A DNA stretch of 6,461 nt, from assembly GCA_937910305.1 (NCBI GenBank), contig CALEPS010000118.1, positions 1 to 6,461 on the forward strand, in the 5' to 3' direction. Below the pieces are notes generated by a model. That model was not told the origin of the DNA. It saw nothing but the letters and a program-made list of their open reading frames with translations, and did no database searches. The translations under genes were made by a program, and so were the position numbers. Positions within the stretch are counted from its first letter, which is position 1, and every line of letters begins with the position of its first letter. Of this stretch, positions 1 to 6,300 are shown piece by piece. Source of the DNA: an uncultured Bacteroidales bacterium (GTDB lineage: Bacteria; Bacteroidota; Bacteroidia; Bacteroidales; Paludibacteraceae).

Positions 1-6
1 CAAGAT

Positions 7-80
7 GGCGGGATAGCTCAGCTGGTTAGAGCGCATGATTCATAATCATGAGGTCCCCAGTTCAATCCTGGGTCCCGCTA
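7..80 (+). tRNA. tRNA with anticodon CAU, probably elongator tRNA-Met
   Basis: A complete cloverleaf can be folded. The acceptor stem is 7-13 with 73-79, with one G-T wobble at the end. T14 and A15 are the usual bases 8 and 9. The D arm is GCTC (16-19) with GAGC (29-32). The anticodon stem CATGA (34-38) pairs with TCATG (46-50) around loop TTCATAA, with CAT at 41-43. The T arm is CCCAG/CTGGG around TTCAATC (61-67). The discriminator is A80 and the next bases are CAA, so CCA is not encoded, as is common in Bacteroidota. The anticodon stem lacks the three G-C pairs of an initiator tRNA, which argues against tRNA-fMet. A tRNA-Ile2 with a lysidine-modified CAU anticodon cannot be fully excluded without comparison to the genome's other CAU tRNAs. 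Confidence 0.96.
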
Positions 81-84
81 CAAG

Positions 85-108
85 AACCACCGACAGGGTG
101 GTTTTTTT
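85..108 (+). terminator. Intrinsic terminator-like hairpin after the tRNA
   Basis: AACCACC (85-91) pairs perfectly with GGTGGTT (97-103) around the 5-nt loop GACAG, and T residues continue to 108. This is the expected end of the tRNA transcript. It lies only about 6-12 bases before the TPP riboswitch. Either termination is incomplete and the riboswitch mRNA arises by readthrough, or a promoter overlaps the tRNA or hairpin. Confidence 0.75.
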
Positions 109-113
109 ACAAA

Positions 114-194
114 TCATTTGAGTTCGGGGTGCCCAACAAATGGCTGAGATTATACCCGTTGAACTTGAACAGATAATGCTGTTAAAGGAAATGA
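114..194 (+). promoter_or_regulatory. TPP riboswitch (THI-box) overlapping the ribosome-binding site and start codon
   Basis: The region follows the TPP aptamer consensus closely. P2 is GGGT (127-130) with ACCC (154-157). P3 is GCC (131-133) with GGC (142-144), followed by the invariant CTGAGA (144-149). The second half is GAACTTGAAC (161-170), then P5 AACAG (168-172) with CTGTT (179-183) around the conserved ATAATG (173-178). P4 is CTT (164-166) with AAG (185-187). Known aptamers of this class bind thiamine pyrophosphate and usually repress thiamine synthesis or uptake genes. No separate terminator platform follows. The 3' P4 strand is itself the Shine-Dalgarno AAAGGA (184-189), and TCATTT (114-119) can pair with AAATGA (189-194), which covers the ATG at 191. 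Control at translation initiation is therefore inferred. The exact P1 pairing is uncertain, because TTC (123-125) with GAA (188-190) is an alternative. Confidence 0.93.
184..189 (+). promoter_or_regulatory. Ribosome-binding site inside the riboswitch, fixing the receptor start at 191
   Basis: AAAGGA ends one base before ATG 191. It doubles as the 3' strand of aptamer helix P4, so it would be masked when TPP is bound. The upstream ATG at 140 has no comparable site and falls inside the P3 region of the aptamer, so it is not used as the start. Confidence 0.7.
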
Positions 195-2473
195 AAACAT
201 TTCATCATTTGGACATGTACCATTTGGTCATTTATTTGGTCATTGGTACCTTTGCTGCGCAAATGAGTGCGCAGACCAACGCGCAAGAAGCGCAAGTTTC
301 CCGACAAGACACACTGTCCGCAAGCGATTTTCAGCTTGATGAGATTGAGGTAAGTGCCAAACGCGTACAACAGACGACCCTCTCCCACCAAGTAACGAAA
401 AGCGAGGATCTGAACCGTGAGAACACGGGTCAGAACTTACCGTATTTATTGAGCACCACTCCCGGTTTACAGGTAACGAGCGATGACGGTTTAGGCGTAG
501 GATACACGTATTTCCGTGTGCGCGGGACCGACCACACACGTATCAACATGACCGTGAACGACGTGCCTCTGAACGACGGAGAGAGCCAGTCTGTCTTCTG
601 GGTGAACATGACGGATATGGCCTCGAGCATGAGCAGTATAGATGTGCAGCGTGGCGTTGGCACCAGTACGAACGGTTCGGCATCCTTCGGCGCGAGTCTG
701 AACATGCAGACCAACGAGCCGTCAGTAGTCAGCCGACAGTATTCAGAGGACCGGAGCCGGTTCATGATTGCTTTCAACGGGGGTATGTACAAGACATTCC
801 GCGAGATGGTGAGCGCGCACATAGTACTTCCCGGTCAATGGGTAGCCAACGCTCGTTTCAGCAAGGTCAACTCGGACGGTTTTCTCTACCATTCGGGCAG
901 CGACCTGTACAGTTACTACGGTGATTTCGGCTGGTACGGGAAGAAGACACAGGTAGTGGCACGTATCTTCGGCGGCAGTGAGAAGACCGCTCAAGCATGG
1001 GAAGGAGTGGATTATGAGACCGCTTATGGGATCAATGGTGCAGACAGACGCACGAACCCCGCCGACTCGATGAATTATGACCTGTACGCCCAACAGAACG
1101 CGCAACTCGCTATTACACATCGTTTCACTCCCCAATGGAGTCTGAACGCCACCCTTCACTACACCCACGGCAAAGGTGACTACGAGCAGTACAAGCGGAA
1201 GAGTTACAGTTACTGGGGGCTCAGCGACAGCGGCAAGAGTTACGGTTTTTATCAGAAATGGCTTGAGAACCATTTCGCAGGAGCCGTTCTCTCCGCCAAG
1301 TATATATCCGAAAACGTAGATGCGCAATTCGGTGCTGCGGCGAACGATTATATTGGAGCCCACTGGGGTATTCTGGACTATTTAGAGACACCTTCCGCCA
1401 CCCCACTTCCTTTCCACTACGAATACTATCGCAACTCCGCCAACAAGATTGATTTCAACACGTATGCGAAAGTCAACTGGCGAGTGATCAACAAAGCTCA
1501 GGAGAAACTGGCGTTATATGCCGACCTGCAATACCGTTTCATCCGTTACACGATGAAAGGTATAAGTGACGACAGCATGACTGAATTGCCGTTTGCCAAG
1601 GATTTTCATTTTTTCAACCCCAAAGCCGGTTTGACCTACCAAAATCACGGGCACCTGCTATCAGGTTCGTTCGCCATGGCTAACCGCGAACCCAGCCGCG
1701 CCAACTACACAGAAAACATCATCTACGATCCCTCTACGCAGTCTTATATAGGCAAGATGCCCCAAGCGGAGACTTTATATGACTATGAGTTAGGCTATAC
1801 GTACGCGCATACGCGTTTTAATATAGGTCTCAACCTCTATTTCATGGATTACGACAACCAGTTGGTACTGACAGGGCGCGTAAACGACGTAGGTAAACAG
1901 AGCACAACGAACGTGAAAGACTCCTACCGGATGGGTATGGAACTGATGGCCGGCGTACGGATAACCAACTGGTTCAGATGGGAAGGAAACATGGTTGTGA
2001 GCCGTAACAAGATACAGAACTATACGGAGACTATCACCCGTTATGACGAGAACTGGGAATGGGTAGGAGAAGAAGAGGTGTTCTTCAAAGAAACGACTAT
2101 CGCTTTTTCTCCGACCATCACAGCGATGAGCCTCTTTACCTTTGACTACGCAGGTTTTGTAGGAACCATTCAGACGAACGTCACGGGCAAACAGTACTTG
2201 GACAACACTCAGAACGAGACCGCTGCGCTCAAAGCCTACACGACGACGAACGTACACTTGGAGTACAGCCTGCCGATAAAACAATGGTGCAAAGAGAAAA
2301 AAGGAGTGCCAAACATCAAACTGCTCTGCCAACTCAATAATATCTTTAACGCAAAATATGCGTCAAACGGCGGTAGCGACTGCTCCTATTTCCAGGACGG
2401 CAAAGCATGCTGGCCATGGTACTACGCGCAAGCAGGCATCAACGTCCACGCCGGCTTCGTCGTTAAATGGTAA
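191..2473 (+). CDS. TonB-dependent outer-membrane receptor, probable thiamine (or thiamine precursor) importer
   Basis: This 760-residue protein is a TonB-dependent outer-membrane transporter, a 22-strand barrel closed by an N-terminal plug and energised by TonB/ExbBD. Residues 1-28 form a signal peptide (MKTF..., hydrophobic HLVIYLVIGTFAA, likely cut near SAQ). A TonB-box-like DEIEVSA is at about 50-56. The plug spans about 65-175, with LPYLLSTTPGLQV, FRVRG and VNDVPLND. The remainder is barrel, with LNNIFNAKYASNGG near the end and a terminal W typical of BamA-recognised proteins. No CarboxypepD-like N-terminal domain is present. The substrate is inferred from the TPP riboswitch. A TPP-regulated TonB receptor for thiamine is known in Bacteroides (OMthi), but the usual inner-membrane partner (PnuT) is not next to it here. 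The gene stands alone, with its own terminator. The frame stays open upstream to ATG 140, but that would translate the riboswitch. The signal-peptide core is encoded by a short tandem repeat. Confidence 0.93.
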   Translation: MKTFHHLDMYHLVIYLVIGTFAAQMSAQTNAQEAQVSRQDTLSASDFQLDEIEVSAKRVQQTTLSHQVTKSEDLNRENTGQNLPYLLSTTPGLQVTSDDGLGVGYTYFRVRGTDHTRINMTVNDVPLNDGESQSVFWVNMTDMASSMSSIDVQRGVGTSTNGSASFGASLNMQTNEPSVVSRQYSEDRSRFMIAFNGGMYKTFREMVSAHIVLPGQWVANARFSKVNSDGFLYHSGSDLYSYYGDFGWYGKKTQVVARIFGGSEKTAQAWEGVDYETAYGINGADRRTNPADSMNYDLYAQQNAQLAITHRFTPQWSLNATLHYTHGKGDYEQYKRKSYSYWGLSDSGKSYGFYQKWLENHFAGAVLSAKYISENVDAQFGAAANDYIGAHWGILDYLETPSATPLPFHYEYYRNSANKIDFNTYAKVNWRVINKAQEKLALYADLQYRFIRYTMKGISDDSMTELPFAKDFHFFNPKAGLTYQNHGHLLSGSFAMANREPSRANYTENIIYDPSTQSYIGKMPQAETLYDYELGYTYAHTRFNIGLNLYFMDYDNQLVLTGRVNDVGKQSTTNVKDSYRMGMELMAGVRITNWFRWEGNMVVSRNKIQNYTETITRYDENWEWVGEEEVFFKETTIAFSPTITAMSLFTFDYAGFVGTIQTNVTGKQYLDNTQNETAALKAYTTTNVHLEYSLPIKQWCKEKKGVPNIKLLCQLNNIFNAKYASNGGSDCSYFQDGKACWPWYYAQAGINVHAGFVVKW
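207..250 (+). repeat. Tandem 12-15-nt repeat (ATTTGGTCATTT units) encoding the signal-peptide core
   Basis: Three successive units are visible: ATTTGGACATGTACC (207-221, degenerate), ATTTGGTCATTT (222-233) and ATTTGGTCATTGGTACC (234-250). The block is flanked by GTACCA (217-222) and TGGTAC (244-249) in inverted orientation. The 18-mer GTACCATTTGGTCATTTA (217-234) recurs exactly at 3796-3813. Translated in frame the block gives HLDMYHLVIYLVIGT, the hydrophobic part of the receptor's signal peptide. Confidence 0.8.
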
Positions 2474-2475
2474 AC

Positions 2476-2510
2476 AAAATCGTCCGCTACGTGAGGACGA
2501 TTTTTTGTTT
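2476..2510 (+). terminator. Strong intrinsic terminator of the receptor gene
   Basis: AAAATCGTCC (2476-2485) pairs perfectly with GGACGATTTT (2495-2504) around a 9-nt loop. The stem runs into a T-rich tail (2501-2510). It starts 3 bases after the receptor's TAA and ends that transcription unit. Confidence 0.88.
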
Positions 2511-2533
2511 CGGGAACTATTTTAATGTGTTTT

Positions 2534-2578
2534 GAGTGCTAAATGAGTCGTAAATGACCCGTGAGTAAATTAGCACTC
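2534..2578. repeat. Inverted repeat with CIRCE-like half-sites in reversed order
   Basis: GAGTGCTAA (2534-2542) and TTAGCACTC (2570-2578) are a perfect 9-bp inverted repeat with a 27-nt spacer. The spacer contains a further TAAATGA (2551-2557) that repeats the one overlapping the left arm (2540-2546). Both arms equal the half-sites of the HrcA operator CIRCE (TTAGCACTC-N9-GAGTGCTAA), but in the opposite order and with a longer spacer, so a functional CIRCE cannot be claimed. There is no T-run on either side, so a terminator is unlikely. It lies between the receptor terminator and the 3' end of the antitoxin gene. Confidence 0.5.
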
Positions 2579-2665
2579 TATGTCGAGTTGGAAACGCAAT
2601 CATCACGGGACCATCCTAGGACGACGTCGGCCCCACGCCTGCCTCACGCCGCGGCTCAAACAAAT
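2579..2665. other. Intergenic GC-rich segment with short palindromes, no gene recognised
   Basis: Between the inverted repeat and the antitoxin stop, the sequence becomes visibly richer in G and C, mainly across 2607-2655. It contains small palindromes: CCTAGG at 2615-2620, CGACGTCG at 2622-2629 and GCCGCGGC at 2648-2655. It also has a direct repeat, CACGCC, at 2634 and 2645. A 64-codon + strand frame starts at 2580 but runs into the antitoxin gene antisense, and has no ribosome-binding site or recognisable protein pattern. No RNA family is recognised. Confidence 0.4.
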
Positions 2666-2968
2666 TTATGCCAATGTCCGGGACAATTCGAACTTTAACC
2701 CGAGTGCATCAATGATACGAAGGACAGTAGAAATAGAAGGATCTATCAATCCATTTTCAATCCGAGAGATATAACTCTTATTTGCACCTATGCGGCGCGC
2801 CAGTTCGGCTTGTGTCACATGTTCTTCCTTTCTGGCTTCTTGTAAGATAAGCCCCATGTAGTAAGCACGCGCTTGGTTATTGAATTCCTCGCGCTCGGGA
2901 GTACCCAACTCGCCGTGTTTCTTTGCTAACACAGCACTATAACTGGTCAAATTAGGATTTGCTTGCAT
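2666..2968 (-). CDS. XRE-family antitoxin (HigA-like) of a type II toxin-antitoxin pair
   Basis: This 100-residue protein ends in a Cro/C1-type helix-turn-helix. Residues about 38-95 contain TQAELARRIGANKSYISRIE (52-71), the typical recognition helix pair, followed by STVLRIIDALGLKFEL. The first 35 residues carry no DNA-binding motif and probably form the toxin-contacting part. Such antitoxins neutralise the partner toxin and repress their own promoter. The start at 2968 is supported by a strong AGGAGG (2975-2980) six bases upstream, lying inside the 3' end of the toxin gene. The two frames overlap by 17 nt, which suggests coupled translation. Toxin-first order with a C-terminal HTH antitoxin is the HigBA/Tad-Ata arrangement. 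The exact subfamily name is not certain. Confidence 0.92.
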   Translation of the reverse strand: MQANPNLTSYSAVLAKKHGELGTPEREEFNNQARAYYMGLILQEARKEEHVTQAELARRIGANKSYISRIENGLIDPSISTVLRIIDALGLKFELSRTLA

Positions 2969-3281
2969 AATATTCCTCCTTTAGTTTGATAGCTTTTTCT
3001 AATTCTTTTTGAGGTGTCTTCTGGCTCTTCTTCTGGAAACCATTGAACAACACCACAATATTTCCGTCATCAAAGATAAAGAACACACGATAGATGTTAC
3101 TCTCATATTCCGCGCGCAGTTCATATATATCGTTGCGCAGATACTTTACAAATTTCTTGCTTACTTTGTCCTGCGTTTCCAAGAGAGAAAGGGCATACTC
3201 AATTTTTGTGACCACTTTCTCAGACAAGGACTCAAGAAAATCGTAAAAGTAGTTCTTATACACGAAGATTTCTCTCGTCAT
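2952..3281 (-). CDS. RelE/ParE-superfamily toxin, Gp49 (HigB-like) type
   Basis: This 109-residue basic protein matches the phage Gp49-like (DUF891) toxin pattern. DIYELRAEYESNIYRVFFIFDDGNIVVLFNGFQKKSQKTPQKELEKA occupies residues 51-97. It contains the ELR strand, the YRVFF strand, the LFNGFQKKSQKTP turn and the final helix ELEKAIKLKEEY. Characterised relatives are ribosome-dependent mRNA endonucleases, and that activity is inferred here, not visible. The start at 3281 has AAAGGT upstream (about 3285-3290) and a nearby Bacteroides-type promoter. It is the first gene of the pair and overlaps the antitoxin by 17 nt. The module is visibly more AT-rich than the receptor and secreted-protein genes on either side, consistent with acquisition by transfer. 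Its length is normal for the family and no damage is seen. Confidence 0.92.
   Translation of the reverse strand: MTREIFVYKNYFYDFLESLSEKVVTKIEYALSLLETQDKVSKKFVKYLRNDIYELRAEYESNIYRVFFIFDDGNIVVLFNGFQKKSQKTPQKELEKAIKLKEEYYASKS
2975..2980 (-). promoter_or_regulatory. Strong Shine-Dalgarno of the antitoxin gene
   Basis: The - strand reads AGGAGG, with six bases before the ATG at 2968. It lies inside the last codons of the toxin gene and is much stronger than the toxin's own AAAGGT. This fits the need to make antitoxin in excess. Confidence 0.75.
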
Positions 3282-3306
3282 TTTTACCTTTATTCAAAAT
3301 TCGGTG

Positions 3307-3338
3307 CAAAGATACAAAAAGTTTCAATATCATGCAAC
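3307..3338 (-). promoter_or_regulatory. Bacteroides-type promoter of the toxin-antitoxin operon
   Basis: The - strand has TATCTTTG (3314-3307), a perfect match to the Bacteroidota primary-sigma -7 box TAnnTTTG. A TTGC/GTTG -33 element (3338-3334) lies 19-20 nt upstream. Transcription would start near 3300 and leave a leader of about 20 nt with an AAAGGT ribosome-binding site before the toxin ATG at 3281. A- and T-rich tracts just upstream (3340-3375) could act as an UP-like element. Confidence 0.78.
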
Positions 3339-3343
3339 TTTTT
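3316..3343 (-). promoter_or_regulatory. Candidate antitoxin operator (inverted repeat across the promoter spacer)
   Basis: AAAAAGTT (3316-3323) and AACTTTTT (3336-3343) form a perfect 8-bp inverted repeat. Its arms are 20 bp apart start to start, about two helical turns. Outer GCAAA (3306-3310) and TTTGC (3342-3346) extend the symmetry. The repeat sits between and over the -33 and -7 boxes, where binding by the XRE antitoxin would block RNA polymerase. Assignment to this regulator is an inference from position. Confidence 0.5.
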
Positions 3344-3397
3344 TGCTTACTTTTTTAATTTTTTCTTTATTTTTAGCCCCAAAGGGTCAAAAATGAC

Positions 3398-6300
3398 TTA
3401 GCGGGCGAGGTTGAGGACTTTGTGCGCACGGTCGTTGACCTTGACGATATAGCCGTTCTGATAGGTGAGCGGGGTGGTGTATTCGTACCCGGATGCGACA
3501 GCCTGATGGATCAGTTTGCCGGAAGCGGAATAGACGGTGATCCTGTCGCCCGCCACCAAGCCGCGAACGAAGAGCGAACCCTCATAGGAATAGACCACGT
3601 ATTGGCGTGCGCCGTCCTTGTCGGTCTTGGGGAATCCGCCGATACGGAAAGCAAAGCGGTCATTGGTCTCTCCCGGTTCGAGTTCGACGGTATAGTCCTC
3701 CTCCTTCAGGTTCGTAAAGCGGTTCAGACGGTAGTCAATGAGCCAGACGTATTCATACCCGGCAAAGGCTTCTTTCTCGGGCAGAGAGAAATCAAGTACC
3801 ATTTGGTCATTTACCATTTGGTCATTTTGCGGGATATACACACCGAGGGGTATGTCCACCTCGGTCGGTGCGGCTCCGAGGAGCGAGATACGCGAGGTGC
3901 GGGCTGCATCCATCATATAGAGTTGCGGCGCAGCGGTGTTGGTGCTCCATTTGATACCGTCCCTGCCGTAGTTATACCGTACATCCTTCCGCGCAGCGGC
4001 GTCCGGGATAGCGGTGAGGAAATCGGAGAGACAAACCCCACCCGACCTCCCCTCAAGGGAGGTGGAAACAGGCGCATGCGCAGGCATGGGCGATGGGGTA
4101 GGAGTGGCGGGTCGTGATACCATTCTGAGGATAGGACGGGAGGCCTTCTCATTGCGGTCGTAATAGGGCAGGTGGAAGACGAGTGTCTCTTTGTCCTTGG
4201 TGGTAGCGGTCTGGGTGAAGAACGCATTGCCCATCGCCATAGTAGCGCCCTTGTCCCAGGAACGGGAGGTGTACATCTGGTCGCCGGAAGTAAGATAATT
4301 GCCCGCTCCGTCCATTTGGTAGAACACATGGGGAATATACATTTGACGAAGGTAAGTTTCTCCTTCCAAGATTGTATCGGTACGATAGTTTGACACGAGC
4401 CACGGCAGGCCCTTCATGTTCCATCCCATATCCTCCTGGCGCGTGAAGTTAAGATCATTACCGGTACCGGCTATGCGCCAGTCGTACTGGGTGAGGAAGA
4501 CGTATTTGTCGTCGGCGTCCTCGGTATAGGCATACTGTCCGAGCGCGGGAGCGAAGGCGGTGAAGCGCAAGACGGTATCCTGCGTAGTGCCGAAATCCAT
4601 GAGATAGCCCTGGGTAGCGGTTCTGTTGAGCGTATCGACAGGCAGCCAGAGGGAGGAGTTATCGGTCCGGAAGGTATAGTCTTTCTCCGATCGTGCAGCG
4701 CCGGAATAGAGATACCACCGTGTAGGCAGCGGGTTGAGCGTCTGCTCCAGTATATCGGAGGAGGGCTTATAGGTAGTAGCGATGACGTTCGCCACCGAGT
4801 AGCCGTACGGCAGAGCGGTCATGGAGTAGCGCTGGTTAACGAAGCGTTTCTCCGCGGCGAGGTAGTTGAGTTGCACCGTGTGGCCGTTGCCGTAGAAGGA
4901 CGAGCCGGGTTTGAGGAGCATGTATCCCGGACGGAGTATGATCGAGTCTCCATTGAAATCGATAAAGTCCTCTTCTTTGTACTGCATCGTCATCGCGCTG
5001 CTATCCATGAGATAGACGACGGATCCCGGGTGTGGGTATTGGTGTCCGCCGTAATGGGAGGTAAAGGCGGTGGTGAGCCGTTTCTCCGCATGTGCGTTAC
5101 CGATTTCCTCGGCGGTACGGATGACCTCTGTCCTTGCCGTTATTTCCATGACGGTTTTCGGTTCAATCCGCCAGGTCTCCAATGCTCCCCTATCAACGGT
5201 AGTGATCCGGCGTGGGTTGCCCAGTATATCGCGGTCCAAGCCGAAGCAGACCGTGCTGTCCGTTTTATAGCTATTAAAGGCGGCAGGGAGGTTGTCCATC
5301 TCCACGCCGGCGTTGATCTCTTTGGAACGCTCGTGTAGCTGGTAAGCTAGCGGGATATTGGCGGTCTGGTAGGCAGGCAGGGTATAGACATTGCCGTCCG
5401 TGAGATACGGCGCGAAGCAATGGAGGTCGGAGGTATGTCCGGCGATATTATTGACGGACGCGTCGGCGGTAGTAGCCGAGAAGTCGATCGGTGTATCGGT
5501 TGTCTGCGCGGTAAGGACGGTGTTATTGAGCGCCAGGCCATTGGCACCGAGGCGCAGTACGGTAGTCGCCGTATCGGCGTAGAAGAGGGAGTTATAGACG
5601 AGTCCCTTCTGTATGTCGGCTACGGGCACGCCGTCCGTCTTATTGTCCGTGAAGATACAGTTGCGCACGGCAGCATGCTCCTTATCCAGCACAACGGGCG
5701 ATTCGGTGAGCGTCTTCTTCGGATTAGTGATCACAAATCCGTCGAGGAGGAATCCCGTCTCATATTCTGCTCCGGAAGCGGTGGAGACAGAGGCGATCCG
5801 TGTAGGCGTAGCATTCGGCGAGGCGACTCCGGTTACCTTGGCGCGCACATAATTGACATAATGGCGGCAGCCCTCGTTGGTGTATTGTTTAGCGACGGTA
5901 TCGAGCCATGCGGTATCGTTGAATCCCGCGGGTATGCTGCCATAGACATTCACGCCGTCTCGTGCGACGATATGGTATTCATCCGTTGCTTCGTATGAAC
6001 CTTTGACAAAGACATAGGATTTCCGTGTTTCGGGATTGCCCACTTCTTTATTGAGATAGGTATAAAGGGCGGCAGCGTCGATAGCGTTCTGTAGTTGTCC
6101 CTGTCCGAAGGGGGAGAGCCATGAGGAGCCGTCTCCGGCGGTAGCGGCAGGCATATCCGGCTGTACGTACAGCACGCGTTGGAGGACGGCGAGGCACTCG
6201 TATGCTCCGCGTTCCATACCTTCTCCATAGACACGCGGTTTGGCAGCGAGATCGCTGTCGTTAGCCAGTCTATAGACGGGCACCGATTTGAATCCGTTGG

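Noticed and set aside
140..190. Upstream ATG at 140 extending the receptor by 17 residues
   Set aside because: It lies inside the TPP aptamer (P3 loop and the CTGAGA motif), has no ribosome-binding site, and would put a charged extension before the signal peptide. ATG 191 has AAAGGA and begins a proper signal peptide.
743..1363. 206-codon - strand frame opposite the receptor gene
   Set aside because: It is a shadow of the receptor coding frame, with no start signals and no family pattern. The other long antisense frames in 182-2332 and 3422-6460 were rejected for the same reason.
2580..2774. 64-codon + strand frame
   Set aside because: More than half is antisense to the antitoxin gene. It has no ribosome-binding site, and its protein pattern resembles nothing known.
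3371..3393. Possible terminator after the secreted-protein gene (TTTTAGCCCC-AAA-GGGTCAAAAA)
   Set aside because: The stem has two mismatches and is not followed by a T-run on the - strand, so I cannot support an intrinsic terminator. It may only be part of the AT-rich region upstream of the toxin promoter.
3842..3865. 7-bp inverted repeat ACCGAGG/CCTCGGT
   Set aside because: It lies in ordinary coding sequence with a 10-nt loop and no repeat elsewhere in the window, so it is plausible by chance.
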